25,887 nucleotides of DNA from a virus. Below are positions 6,551 to 14,139 of this stretch, in pieces. The DNA lies in the IMG/VR virus record IMGVR_UViG_3300002053_000067, positions 1-25,887 of that record; one strand, given 5' to 3'. Made by a program: the position numbers and the translations under genes. Positions within the stretch are counted from its first letter, which is position 1, and each line of letters starts with the position of its first letter. The notes under the pieces are model-generated. The model had not been told where the DNA came from, made no database searches, and saw only the letters and a program-made list of their open reading frames with translations.

Positions 6551-6879
6551 ACAAAATTTATGAGGATGCTTTTATTCAATGTTTTAATCTTATTTGCAAA
6601 AATTTCAATATTCCCGCCGGTTTTAATATAATTGAACCGTTTCTTGATCGCACTTTTCATAACCAAATAAATGTGTTTATTGATCTACATACAGCAAGTT
6701 ATGTTAGTTTTTCTGAAAAAGAAATTTGGAAAAATTTAATGCAAGAAGGAATTAATTCCAAAAAAAGATACAGAATGTTTCGGTCACTTGTGCGAACAAG
6801 GTTGATAGATGCAATTTATCAAATACGGAATTTAACAGAAGAAAGTTTACGAAACTTAGGGGTAAAAGAGTTTAAGTGA
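6547..6879 (+). CDS. Small phage protein, unknown
   Basis: The 110-residue protein starts at GTG 6547, overlapping the stop of the previous gene (GTGA) behind a GGGGGG run. It appears all-helical: an N-terminal MNKIYEDAFIQCFNLICKNFNI helix, a hydrophobic middle and a basic C-terminal RYRMFRSLVRTRLIDAIYQIRNL. It overlaps the polymerase start in the same way. No family is recognised. Tight coupling to the polymerase gene hints at a replication-linked role. Confidence 0.65.
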   Translation: MNKIYEDAFIQCFNLICKNFNIPAGFNIIEPFLDRTFHNQINVFIDLHTASYVSFSEKEIWKNLMQEGINSKKRYRMFRSLVRTRLIDAIYQIRNLTEESLRNLGVKEFK

Positions 6880-8894
6880 ACCAATGGCAAGAAGTTCTCA
6901 AGTCTGCCGGTTTTCCAACCACAGCTTTAGTCCTCGATTTTGAAACTTATTATGATGATGAATATAATCTCAAGAAAATGTCAATGGTGGAATATGTGTG
7001 TGATGATAGGTTTGAGGTTTTGGGATTAGGTCTTGAAATTATAAATGATAATCTTAAATTTTTTGCAAAACCAGAACCTATATCATCTTCTCCATTAAGT
7101 ACTTTAAATACTTTACAAGTTACTTATGGTGAAAGAGATTTACACGAATTGACAATTGTCGGTCAAAACCTTAAATTCGATGCCCTAATTCTTCGAGAAC
7201 ATTTTGGAATTATGCCCCGATACACAGTTGACATTATAGATCTCAGCCGTCATTTAGACGCCCGCAACAAACACAGTCTTGAAGCTCTGGCAAAACGATG
7301 GAAAGCTCCGGCATTAAAAGGTGATACTAAGCAATTCAAGGGCTTGCGTTGGGCTAATATGACGCCAGAACAACAACAAGCTCTTGAAGAATATTGCAAA
7401 AATGACATTGAAATCGAAATTTTCCTATTCAAAAAACTTCTCCTGATGATTACTAATCCACAGCTTGAACTCCCGCTTGCTAATCAAACTTTGCAACTAT
7501 TTTTGAAACCACAAATCCTTATAGATAAAGAACTTGGAAAAAAACTCAAGAAAGAAATGCGACAGGAAATGCTCAAGCCTTTGAAAGATTTATATGACCT
7601 GGGTATTGATTGTAGTGAAAAGGAAATATCGGGGGATAAATCTTTTTTAGAATTATTGAACCAGCATCTTGATGAAAATGAACAAGTGCCAATGAAGCCC
7701 GGTAAAAATGGAATGATTCCAGCCCTTGCTCGTGAAGATGAAGGGATGCGGTATTTGTTGGAAGAACACCATAATAAAAAAGTACAAGCATTAGCTGCTG
7801 CCCGATTAGCAATAAGCTCGTGGCCGTTACATATTAAACGAGTTCAAAATTTAATGAATCAGGCAAAAACCCGCAATGGTAAAATCGGAGCACCACTGAC
7901 TTATTACGCTGCTCATACGGGACGTTGGGGTGGAACTGAAGGAATTAATCTGCAAAATCTTGGAGGTCGTGGGCGTAAAGGTACAGGCACACATTCATTA
8001 ATTAGAAATATACGAGGGATGCTTTGTGCCCCTGATGATTTTATTTTTGGTATCGGTGATTTTGCTCAAATTGAATTTCGTATAAATGCTTGGTTATCGG
8101 AACAGGATGATATATTACAAGCATTTAGAGAGGGTCGTGATCTTTATTCAGAATTTGCAACTGAAGAATTATTTCATCAACCAATACGAAAACCAAAAGA
8201 AAATGATCCTGAACCCATTGCTCGGATGCTTACTTTTAAGCGTGGGTTTGCAAAAGATGGTATGCTTGGATTTGGTTATGGAATGGGGACGGATCGACTT
8301 TATAGTGATTGTCGAGCAAATAATGCTTTGCGACCTGCTTTTGATTCTGGGGAATATGACTGGAATTTTATTAATAGACTTATTAAAAAACTTCGTACCC
8401 GATATTCTAAAATTCCTGAATTCTGGCAAACAGTAGAAAAAGCGTGGAAGTTTGTTACTAAATATCCGAAAGAAAGATATGATGTTTGGGTTAAAAAAGG
8501 TGTTTTTAAAATTCCAATATTAAATTTTTATAACCAAAATGGCACTACAATAATCCAACTCCCATCAGGCCGCTGTCTTTATTATCCCAAAGCCAGCATC
8601 AACAAACAAGGTGATTTACTCTACCGATGGGGCCACTTATGGGGCGGTTCTATTACAGAAAATATTGTACAAGCTGTAGCTCGTGACATTCTGGGGGAAG
8701 CATTGTTGCAATTACAGGAACACAATTTCAATATTCTATTTCATAGTCACGATGAGATAATTTGTTTACTTCCTAAATCGAGTGCTGAAAAGGATTTACA
8801 ACAGATGATTGAAATAATGGAAATTGTTCCCGATTGGGCAGAGGGATTACCTATAAGTGTTGAAGGTGAGTTAAGTGAAAGATATAAAAAATGA
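6876..8894 (+). CDS. Family A (Pol I-type) DNA polymerase with 3'-5' exonuclease
   Basis: The 672-residue replicative polymerase of the phage lacks the 5'-3' nuclease domain. The DEDD exonuclease is complete: D21-x-E23 (LDFETYYD), GQNLKFDAL, and YCKNDIEI. The polymerase domain has motif A GDFAQIEFR (D395), the O-helix motif R456-GFA-K460-DGM-L464-G-FG-YG, and motif C HSHDEI (D626, E627). Residue 464 aligns with E. coli Phe762 and is leucine. All metal-binding residues are present, so it should be active in synthesis and proofreading. The start is GTG 6876, overlapping the previous stop (GTGA). It heads a replication block with a nuclease, an HD protein and a Sak4-like ATPase. Confidence 0.95.
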   Translation: MNQWQEVLKSAGFPTTALVLDFETYYDDEYNLKKMSMVEYVCDDRFEVLGLGLEIINDNLKFFAKPEPISSSPLSTLNTLQVTYGERDLHELTIVGQNLKFDALILREHFGIMPRYTVDIIDLSRHLDARNKHSLEALAKRWKAPALKGDTKQFKGLRWANMTPEQQQALEEYCKNDIEIEIFLFKKLLLMITNPQLELPLANQTLQLFLKPQILIDKELGKKLKKEMRQEMLKPLKDLYDLGIDCSEKEISGDKSFLELLNQHLDENEQVPMKPGKNGMIPALAREDEGMRYLLEEHHNKKVQALAAARLAISSWPLHIKRVQNLMNQAKTRNGKIGAPLTYYAAHTGRWGGTEGINLQNLGGRGRKGTGTHSLIRNIRGMLCAPDDFIFGIGDFAQIEFRINAWLSEQDDILQAFREGRDLYSEFATEELFHQPIRKPKENDPEPIARMLTFKRGFAKDGMLGFGYGMGTDRLYSDCRANNALRPAFDSGEYDWNFINRLIKKLRTRYSKIPEFWQTVEKAWKFVTKYPKERYDVWVKKGVFKIPILNFYNQNGTTIIQLPSGRCLYYPKASINKQGDLLYRWGHLWGGSITENIVQAVARDILGEALLQLQEHNFNILFHSHDEIICLLPKSSAEKDLQQMIEIMEIVPDWAEGLPISVEGELSERYKK

Positions 8895-9076
8895 AAAAGA
8901 AACTAACACATTATCTTATACCAAAATGGTCTGTATATGGTGTTTATGTTCTGTGCCGGTTAAATTGGTTGTCGTGTGGTCTTACATGCTATTACGATGT
9001 CAAATGGACAACCAACAAAAAACAAGTCACTTGTAAAAATTGCAAAAGAACAAAATTATTTAGGGGGGTGAAATGA
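8891..9076 (+). CDS. Small zinc-ribbon-like protein
   Basis: The 61-residue protein starts at ATG 8891, overlapping the polymerase stop (ATGA). It contains an N-terminal hydrophobic stretch (YGVYVLCRLNWLSCGLTCYYDV) and a C-terminal VTCKNCKRTKLFRG, a half zinc knuckle; with the two upstream cysteines it may form a four-cysteine site. It is basic at the C-terminus. The pattern of a small CxxC protein next to phage replication genes is common, but the function is unknown. Confidence 0.6.
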   Translation: MKKKLTHYLIPKWSVYGVYVLCRLNWLSCGLTCYYDVKWTTNKKQVTCKNCKRTKLFRGVK

Positions 9077-9282
9077 TGAAAAAACAATGGGGTGAAAACC
9101 CTGAATATACTTTTTATCTATTTAGCAATTTCAATGATTGGGCCATTCCTTTTAACATCAATTGGCATTATTTTTCTGATGGGTTAGAAAATAAATGCTT
9201 TAGTTTTGGTTTTAGATTTTTATGTTTTGGTTGTGCAATTGAAATTTGGAAATGGGGGAAACAATGCAAGAACTCAGATTAA
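9073..9282 (+). CDS. Small aromatic-rich protein, unknown
   Basis: The 69-residue protein starts at ATG 9073 or at the ATG directly after it (9076), behind TAGGGGGGTGAA. It is unusually rich in Phe, Trp and Tyr; FSFGFRFLCFGCAIEIWKW near the C-terminus could be a beta hairpin or a weak membrane-associated stretch. It overlaps the nuclease gene by 19 bases. I do not recognise a characterised family. Confidence 0.55.
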   Translation: MMKKQWGENPEYTFYLFSNFNDWAIPFNINWHYFSDGLENKCFSFGFRFLCFGCAIEIWKWGKQCKNSD

Positions 9283-10406
9283 GTGTTTCTACAATCCAAG
9301 ACTTCAAAGCCTGTCCTCGACGGCATTTATATCGGAAAGAATATGGCTTACAACCGATCAAGGAAAAAGATTCAACCCGTATCGGTACAATCTGGCACCG
9401 CTGCCATGAAATTCTTGAAATGATTCCACAAGGTCGCTGTCCTGATTGTTTCAAACAAGAAGAATTACAACCTGATTGTTATCTATGTCAGGGTACAGGA
9501 GTTCTTCCTTCCGATTTAATGGATGCTGTAATGCGATATTTGAATGTCACTTATACTAAAGTGCCAGAAAACAAAACCCATGGTGAATGGGAAACAGAAC
9601 GGATAATTGTGCTTTATAGTTTATCAGGCTATCGTTGGCTTTTTCCCGATTATCACAAACGATTTAAACCAGTTGCAAATGAAATTTGGTTTGAACTCCC
9701 GATTATCAACCCTGCGACTGATAAGAAATTATCAAAAGCTATTGAAGTCGGAAAAATAGACGGGATTATTCAAGACACTGAAACAGGGTTATATTATCTC
9801 AAAGAACGAAAAAGTACAAGTTGGACAATTGAAGGTACAAAATACTGGGACCGGCTCAAAATTGATCCGCAGATTACCAGTTATTTACGGGCTGCCCGAA
9901 TTTATCAAATATTGGGTAAGTTAGAAAAGTTTGGAATAATGCGGGATGATTCATTGATTCAGGGGGCCTGGTATGATGTTTGGCGGAAGCCGGAGATTAG
10001 ACCAAAGAAACCAGTAAAAAAAGATATTATACAAGTTCCAGATGAACATATCGAATATTATGATGAACAATTTGATGTCCGTGATTTTGATTTTGATTTT
10101 GAAACCCCTGAAATGTTCGGTGCCCGATTACTTAGTGACATCGCAGAACGCCCCGATTTTTATTTTGCACAACGGGAAATTCCTCGTACTGATGAACAGC
10201 TTGAAAAATTTGAACAGGAATTGTTTAAACAAGCTCAAATTATGAGATATATAAAAGAAAAAGAATTGTGGACTTCAAATGACCGGGCTTGTGAAGTGCC
10301 GTTCAAATGTGATTTCAAAGATATTTGTTATGCAGGAACAGAGCTTGGGCCGGATGATGTGCCGGAGGGGTTTGAGAAATATAAGAAAAAATCGGAGGAG
10401 AGATAG
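9264..10406 (+). CDS. Cas4/RecB-like PD-(D/E)XK nuclease with Fe-S cysteines
   Basis: The 380-residue protein is read from ATG 9264 (GGGGGAAACA upstream; an in-frame upstream start at 9246 has no site). It opens with LSVSTIQDFKACPRRHLY, the usual first helix and first cluster cysteine (C17) of this nuclease family. The active site is seen as GKIDGIIQ followed by YYLKERKST (D, then E-x-K). The C-terminus has C343, C349 and C355 in CEVPFKCDFKDICYAG, expected to hold a 4Fe-4S cluster with C17. Between them (about residues 50-75) sits a CPDC...CYLC zinc-knuckle-like insert. Such enzymes act as 5'-3' or end-processing exonucleases in phage recombination. Confidence 0.85.
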   Translation: MQELRLSVSTIQDFKACPRRHLYRKEYGLQPIKEKDSTRIGTIWHRCHEILEMIPQGRCPDCFKQEELQPDCYLCQGTGVLPSDLMDAVMRYLNVTYTKVPENKTHGEWETERIIVLYSLSGYRWLFPDYHKRFKPVANEIWFELPIINPATDKKLSKAIEVGKIDGIIQDTETGLYYLKERKSTSWTIEGTKYWDRLKIDPQITSYLRAARIYQILGKLEKFGIMRDDSLIQGAWYDVWRKPEIRPKKPVKKDIIQVPDEHIEYYDEQFDVRDFDFDFETPEMFGARLLSDIAERPDFYFAQREIPRTDEQLEKFEQELFKQAQIMRYIKEKELWTSNDRACEVPFKCDFKDICYAGTELGPDDVPEGFEKYKKKSEER

Positions 10407-11074
10407 TGTCAAAAATACCATTACCGCCACCTTCATTATCAAAAGCAGAAAAAATATTTAAAAATGAATTCAAATTAATTAAAAATAAAAAAATTAAAAA
10501 ATTTGTAATTGAGGTTTTTAAACAATTTTGCCCCGATTATTTCTGGACGGTGCCTTGTAGTACTACTGGAAAATATCATCCACAATTAGCACTCGGTAAA
10601 AATGGTTTATTGCGACATGTTAAACTTGCTGTTTATTGGGGAATTGAATTAGCAAGAGCTTTTGAATTAGAAAAACTTCAAGATGAAATAGTTGCTACAC
10701 TTCTTTTACACGATTTGATTAAAAATGGCAAAGGTCTGGATTCAAACGGTCGTTCGCTTGAATCAGGGGTTACTGGTACTCATGGAGTAACGTTAGCAAA
10801 CAAAATTAACTCTTTCGATTGTGAAGCTTATTTAGATAAAAATGACGGTTTTTATAGAATTTGTGCAGGTATTGCAGGGCACATGGGTATTTGGACAACT
10901 GATTCTAAATTTAGACCAAACAATCTTGAAAATCCAGAAATAAAAGAATTTGCTCAATTAATTCACCTTGCTGATTATTGTGCAAGTCGGAAAGTTGATG
11001 AAATAATAAAATCTTTAGAACAAGAAAAATTGGAGGAAGATGAAAATGGCGAAAGCCCCAATACCAAAAACTAA
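10406..11074 (+). CDS. HD-domain phosphohydrolase-like protein with IPLPPP N-terminus
   Basis: The 222-residue protein starts at GTG 10406 with GGAGGAGAG in front, overlapping the preceding TAG. Residues 4-9 are IPLPPP. The HD signature is present: H71 (LRHVK), H102-D103 (LLHDLIKNG), a further TGTHGV and AGHMG, and a late D in HLADYC; this set binds a metal pair or single metal. A WTVPCSTTGKYHPQLALG segment precedes it, typical of a phage-associated HD group. HD enzymes hydrolyse phosphate esters, often of nucleotides (some phage members act on dATP), but the substrate is not known here. The acidic tail overlaps the next gene by 29 bases. Confidence 0.85.
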   Translation: MSKIPLPPPSLSKAEKIFKNEFKLIKNKKIKKFVIEVFKQFCPDYFWTVPCSTTGKYHPQLALGKNGLLRHVKLAVYWGIELARAFELEKLQDEIVATLLLHDLIKNGKGLDSNGRSLESGVTGTHGVTLANKINSFDCEAYLDKNDGFYRICAGIAGHMGIWTTDSKFRPNNLENPEIKEFAQLIHLADYCASRKVDEIIKSLEQEKLEEDENGESPNTKN

Positions 11075-11897
11075 AACTGCTATTAAAAAACCAGCACCTC
11101 CGCCGCCCACTAAAGTTGTAAGGCCAAAAAGTTATCAGCTTACAACTTTAGGTACAAATAATCGGGGGAAGAAAATTATTGTTTACGGTGTTACTGGAAT
11201 TGGAAAAACGACACTTTGTACTCTTGTTCCAAATCCTGCTTTTATTTCACTTGATGGTGGGGCTGATGAAATAGTTCACCCTATTACTGGTGAAAAATTA
11301 TTAGGTATTAATGTTGAAACTTTTGCTGGTGTTCGGTGTGTTTTACAATCTAATATTTTTGATTCTATTGATACTATAATAATTGATCACATTACTGAAC
11401 TTCAACACCTTGCTCAAAATTATATGTTTGACACTATTAAAAAACAGGGTGGGCAACGGGCGGAAAATATCGAAGATTATGGCTATCATAAAGGCTATAC
11501 CCATTGGCACGACACAATGCGGCTTATTCTTTCCGATTGTGACCAACAGGTGCGAAAAGGTAAAAACATTATTTTGATTGCTCAAAGTGGAATTGTCAAA
11601 TGGACACAAGCCGGGGCTGAAGATTTTGTAATGGAAGGTCCAGGGCTTTATCACGATAAAAAAGATTCTATTCTCATACCCTATATGTCTTGGGCTGATC
11701 ACGTATTTAGAATTGGTTATGCAAACCTTACAGTTGAAGATGGTAAAGCTGCCCCAGTAAAAAATCGGGCAGTATTTATTCATCCCGATGCTACGTTTTT
11801 TGCAAAATCAAGAACAATTCCAGCTAAATTTGATGTTGTGGAGTTTAGCGAACCATCAGATAGTGGTATTTGGCGATTATTATTTGGAGGTGATTAA
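11046..11897 (+). CDS. Sak4-like RecA-fold ATPase (single-strand annealing type)
   Basis: The 283-residue protein is read from ATG 11046, nine bases after GGAGG; ATG 11040 is too close to that site. A disordered Pro/Lys-rich N-terminus (APIPKTK, then KPAPPPPTK) precedes the ATPase core: Walker A GVTGIGKTTL (K54), an ISLDGGADEI strand and Walker B DTIIIDHITEL. The rest fits the AAA_24/Sak4 group of phage recombinases, which are RecA-like ATPases without the full RecA body, usually working with an SSB protein. A nuclease upstream and an SSB-like protein downstream match that setting. Substrate preference cannot be read from sequence. Confidence 0.85.
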   Translation: MAKAPIPKTKTAIKKPAPPPPTKVVRPKSYQLTTLGTNNRGKKIIVYGVTGIGKTTLCTLVPNPAFISLDGGADEIVHPITGEKLLGINVETFAGVRCVLQSNIFDSIDTIIIDHITELQHLAQNYMFDTIKKQGGQRAENIEDYGYHKGYTHWHDTMRLILSDCDQQVRKGKNIILIAQSGIVKWTQAGAEDFVMEGPGLYHDKKDSILIPYMSWADHVFRIGYANLTVEDGKAAPVKNRAVFIHPDATFFAKSRTIPAKFDVVEFSEPSDSGIWRLLFGGD

Positions 11898-12091
11898 TGA
11901 CACAAATCTTTTGCGAAAAATGTAAATTTTTAAAAAATAATGGGGGTATGTATGAACCTCCTGTTTGGAAATGTTCTCACCCCACTAATCAACAAGTATA
12001 TAAAATAAATTGGTTAAGAAAATGGTATAAATCTATTCGTAAGCCAAAACACATTAACAAAAATAATGATTGTTCTTGGTTTATGAGTTAA
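11897..12091 (+). CDS. Small zinc-binding phage protein
   Basis: The 64-residue protein starts at ATG 11897, overlapping the previous TAA behind TTTGGAGGTGATTA. Cysteines are arranged as CEKCKFL near the N-terminus, then WKCSHP and a final NNDCSWF, which suggests one zinc site. I have seen this pattern (CxxC..., PPV.KCSHP, NKNNDC) in short uncharacterised phage proteins. The lysine-rich middle could contact nucleic acid. Function unknown. Confidence 0.7.
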   Translation: MTQIFCEKCKFLKNNGGMYEPPVWKCSHPTNQQVYKINWLRKWYKSIRKPKHINKNNDCSWFMS

Positions 12092-12097
12092 TTAAAA

Positions 12098-12196
12098 ATG
12101 GGTGTTCAAATTAAAGGCGACAAGTCACCACCCCGCAACTCACCTTGTCCCTGTGGTTCAGGATTAAAATTCAAATATATGGAGGATTCTTTTTGA
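12098..12196 (+). pseudogene. Stranded 5' end of the SEC-C zinc protein gene
   Basis: The frame from ATG 12098 codes for a SEC-C zinc motif (PPRNSPCPCGSGLKFKY) and then stops after five unrelated residues at TGA 12194-12196. A complete gene that starts with the same kind of sequence (MGV, then SRNSLCPCNSGLKTKHCHGD) lies just beyond the HNH-AP2 gene. The piece is therefore best read as the original start of that gene, cut off by insertion of the endonuclease gene. It has no good ribosome binding site, and the final His/Cys ligand of the SEC-C motif is lost. Confidence 0.7.
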
Positions 12197-12654
12197 TGAA
12201 GCGAATTCCACTAACACAAGGTAAATATGCTTTAGTTGATGATGAAGATTATATGTTGGTATCACAATATAAATGGTATGCACACAAGGAACGAAATACA
12301 TGGTATGCTTGTTGTGATATTTATTTTACACCTAAATATAAAAAATGTTTGCGTATGCACCGTTTAATTTTAGGTCTTGGTTGGTTTGATAAACGACAGG
12401 GGGACCATGTTGATCACAATGGATTAAATAATAGACGGTTTAATCTTAGAATATGTACTCACCAACAAAATCTTCAAAACAGAAAAGGTGTTAAAGGGGT
12501 GTATTATCATAAAAAAGCATGGATGGCTATAATTGGAATAAATGGAAAATCAGTCTATCTTGGTCGTTTTAAAAGAAAGAAAGATGCTCTTGCAACTCGT
12601 AAAAAAGCAGAACAAAAATTCTTTAAGGAGTTTACCTATGGGAGTTGTGCCTAA
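12196..12654 (+). CDS. HNH homing endonuclease with AP2 DNA-binding domain
   Basis: The 152-residue protein starts at ATG 12196 (TGATG overlap with the stranded fragment; GGAGGA nine bases upstream). It opens with the usual MKRIPLTQGKYALVDDEDY, has the HNH core from LRMHRLILG to GDHVDHNGLNNRRFNLR, and ends with an AP2-like DNA-binding domain (GVYYHKKAWMAIIGINGKSVYLGRF). All parts are present, so it should be active in site-specific cutting. Its last 17 bases also encode the first residues of the SEC-C protein in another frame, and its own 3' end carries that gene's ribosome binding site (AAGGAG 12625-12630). Confidence 0.9.
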   Translation: MKRIPLTQGKYALVDDEDYMLVSQYKWYAHKERNTWYACCDIYFTPKYKKCLRMHRLILGLGWFDKRQGDHVDHNGLNNRRFNLRICTHQQNLQNRKGVKGVYYHKKAWMAIIGINGKSVYLGRFKRKKDALATRKKAEQKFFKEFTYGSCA

Positions 12655-12952
12655 AAATAAATTACCTTCTCGGAATAGTTTATGTCCTTGTAATTCTGGA
12701 CTAAAAACAAAACATTGTCATGGTGATGTTCTAAAACAAGAAGTCTGCAATCGAGTTGCGAATGAGAAAATGGTGCAATTAATTAGGGAAGAACAGAAAA
12801 AACAAGGGTTAATTCCGAGAGATTATAAATGTAATAATTGTGGGCATACTTTTGATGTGCCTGGACTTTCAATAATAACAGGTCGAGATATGTGCCCGAA
12901 ATGTAATAGTATTGAAATTGAAAAAATTGGAGGAAATAATGGAGAAAGTTGA
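12638..12952 (+). CDS. SEC-C and zinc-ribbon protein
   Basis: The 104-residue protein starts at ATG 12638, seven bases after AAGGAG. It begins with a SEC-C motif (SRNSLCPCNSGLKTKHCHGD), as in the SecA C-terminus, which binds zinc and often a protein partner. A helical middle follows, then a zinc ribbon with CNNCGHTF and CPKCNS. SEC-C motifs occur in many phage proteins of unknown role. Its first 30 or so residues are a diverged double of the stranded fragment at 12098-12196, so the gene seems to have received a new start from the endonuclease element. Confidence 0.8.
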   Translation: MGVVPKNKLPSRNSLCPCNSGLKTKHCHGDVLKQEVCNRVANEKMVQLIREEQKKQGLIPRDYKCNNCGHTFDVPGLSIITGRDMCPKCNSIEIEKIGGNNGES

Positions 12953-13133
12953 TTTTACAAAAATAAAAGTTGGTGAATGTTTTCGATTAACAAAAAATGG
13001 GCCAATTTATATGCGGGATTGTGAAGACGGTGGTCAATGTATTCTTGGAAAAAGTGTAGGAAAAGTAACTGATTTGCTTGCAGGAATTAATAAAAAAGTT
13101 TATCCAGTAAAAGTAAAAATTACAGTTCAATAA
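12939..13133 (+). CDS. Small phage protein, unknown
   Basis: The 64-residue protein is read from ATG 12939 behind TTGGAGGAAATA; an upstream TTG at 12912 lies far inside the previous gene without a site. It is beta-rich (FTKIKVGECFRLTKNGPIYMRD, VYPVKVKITVQ), possibly a small barrel, with two cysteines that do not form a CxxC pair. It overlaps the SEC-C gene by 14 bases. Not recognised. Confidence 0.65.
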   Translation: MEKVDFTKIKVGECFRLTKNGPIYMRDCEDGGQCILGKSVGKVTDLLAGINKKVYPVKVKITVQ

Positions 13134-13165
13134 ATCAACAAATCAATAATTGCGGAGGAAAATTA

Positions 13166-14068
13166 ATGAGCCAAATTAATCGCACAGGTACATTTCGTGG
13201 CTATCCAATTGATTCGGGAATGGGCAAAACAAAAAATGAATTTCCACAATGGATAGCACAATTACAGGCCGTTGAATATTATGATGAAGATATACAACAA
13301 TGGGTTGATTGGTCGGAATATGCAGAAAAAGAAATCACAGGTTATTTTGTTTTGTTTGGTAGTGATGGCAACCCAACTCTAACAGCCAAGCAAATTCAAA
13401 AAGCTCTTGACTGGTCGGGTGAATCTTTCCAAAGTCTTGTTGTTGATTTCAGTGGCACTTTGATTCAATTCCGTGTTGAGGAATCAACTTATAATAATGA
13501 AACACGGCTTAAAGTCACTTGGATTGATTCCGCCGATGCAGAACCAGGGCGTTCACTTCAAAAACTTGATGGTACTGAAGTTAAAAAGTTAGATTCAAAA
13601 TATGCTGCTGCTCTGCGAAAACTTAGTGGTGGTCCAAAACCCAAAAGTGTTCCTTCCAAACCACCAGTTCCAAAACCTGAAACCCTTGCATCAGAGCCAG
13701 AAACAGACAGAAAAGCCGTAATGAAAACTGCAATAGAAGAAAAAGCAGCACGAGGAAAAGCAGCAGAAGCAAAAGCTGCAAAGCGGGAAAAGCCAAAGGA
13801 TAGGCCAGCAAAGCCGCCAGTACCGACAGCCAAAGCCTCAGAGCCAGCAGAAGCATCAACTAATACCTACACGAAAAATGAAGCTTATCAAGATTGCTAT
13901 ACCCAATTAGTTGAACCAGGAATAGTAACTATTAACCAGCTTAATGATACTTGGCTCAATACAATCGAGACAATCGAGGAACAAGGCGGCGAAGAAGCTC
14001 TTGATGGTGAAGGTTGGGCGACGGTGAGAAATATTATTTTGGATGAATTAAGAGAAGTTTCTATATAA
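13166..14068 (+). CDS. Putative ssDNA-binding protein / recombination partner
   Basis: The 300-residue protein starts at ATG 13166 behind GCGGAGGAAAATTA. Residues 1-150 form a beta-rich domain (GYFVLFGSDGNP, FQSLVVDFSGTLIQFRVEES, TRLKVTWIDSADAEPGRSL). Residues about 155-235 are a Pro/Ala/Lys/Glu-rich linker with two PPVP blocks, and the end is an acidic helical domain. No family name can be given with certainty. The position after a Sak4-like ATPase, the globular-linker-acidic tail plan and the known pairing of Sak4 with SSB proteins suggest an SSB role; this is inference. The linker has locally higher GC and Ala-rich codons than its surroundings. An intrinsic terminator follows. Confidence 0.55.
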   Translation: MSQINRTGTFRGYPIDSGMGKTKNEFPQWIAQLQAVEYYDEDIQQWVDWSEYAEKEITGYFVLFGSDGNPTLTAKQIQKALDWSGESFQSLVVDFSGTLIQFRVEESTYNNETRLKVTWIDSADAEPGRSLQKLDGTEVKKLDSKYAAALRKLSGGPKPKSVPSKPPVPKPETLASEPETDRKAVMKTAIEEKAARGKAAEAKAAKREKPKDRPAKPPVPTAKASEPAEASTNTYTKNEAYQDCYTQLVEPGIVTINQLNDTWLNTIETIEEQGGEEALDGEGWATVRNIILDELREVSI

Positions 14069-14085
14069 AAATAACAGTTCCCCCG

Positions 14086-14109
14086 AATGGGCAAAGGAGT
14101 GCCCATTTT
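14086..14109 (+). terminator. Intrinsic terminator after the recombination block
   Basis: AATGGGCA (14086-14093) and TGCCCATT (14100-14107) form a perfect eight-base stem with the six-base loop AAGGAG, followed by a short T-run (14106-14109). It lies 18 bases after the stop of the SSB-like gene. The T-run is short, so termination may be partial, allowing some reading into the methyltransferase gene. Confidence 0.6.
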
Positions 14110-14139
14110 GGTTGGGATTATTATAGTGGGGGGTAAATT

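Noticed and set aside
12098-12730. Group I intron carrying the HNH-AP2 gene
   Set aside because: The pieces on the two sides are both starts of the SEC-C gene rather than consecutive parts of it, so splicing would not restore a reading frame; no intron core elements were seen.
13558-13859. Minus-strand frames rich in Ala, Leu and Phe opposite the SSB-like gene
   Set aside because: They are the mirror of the Lys/Ala/Glu-rich linker on the plus strand and have no ribosome binding site.
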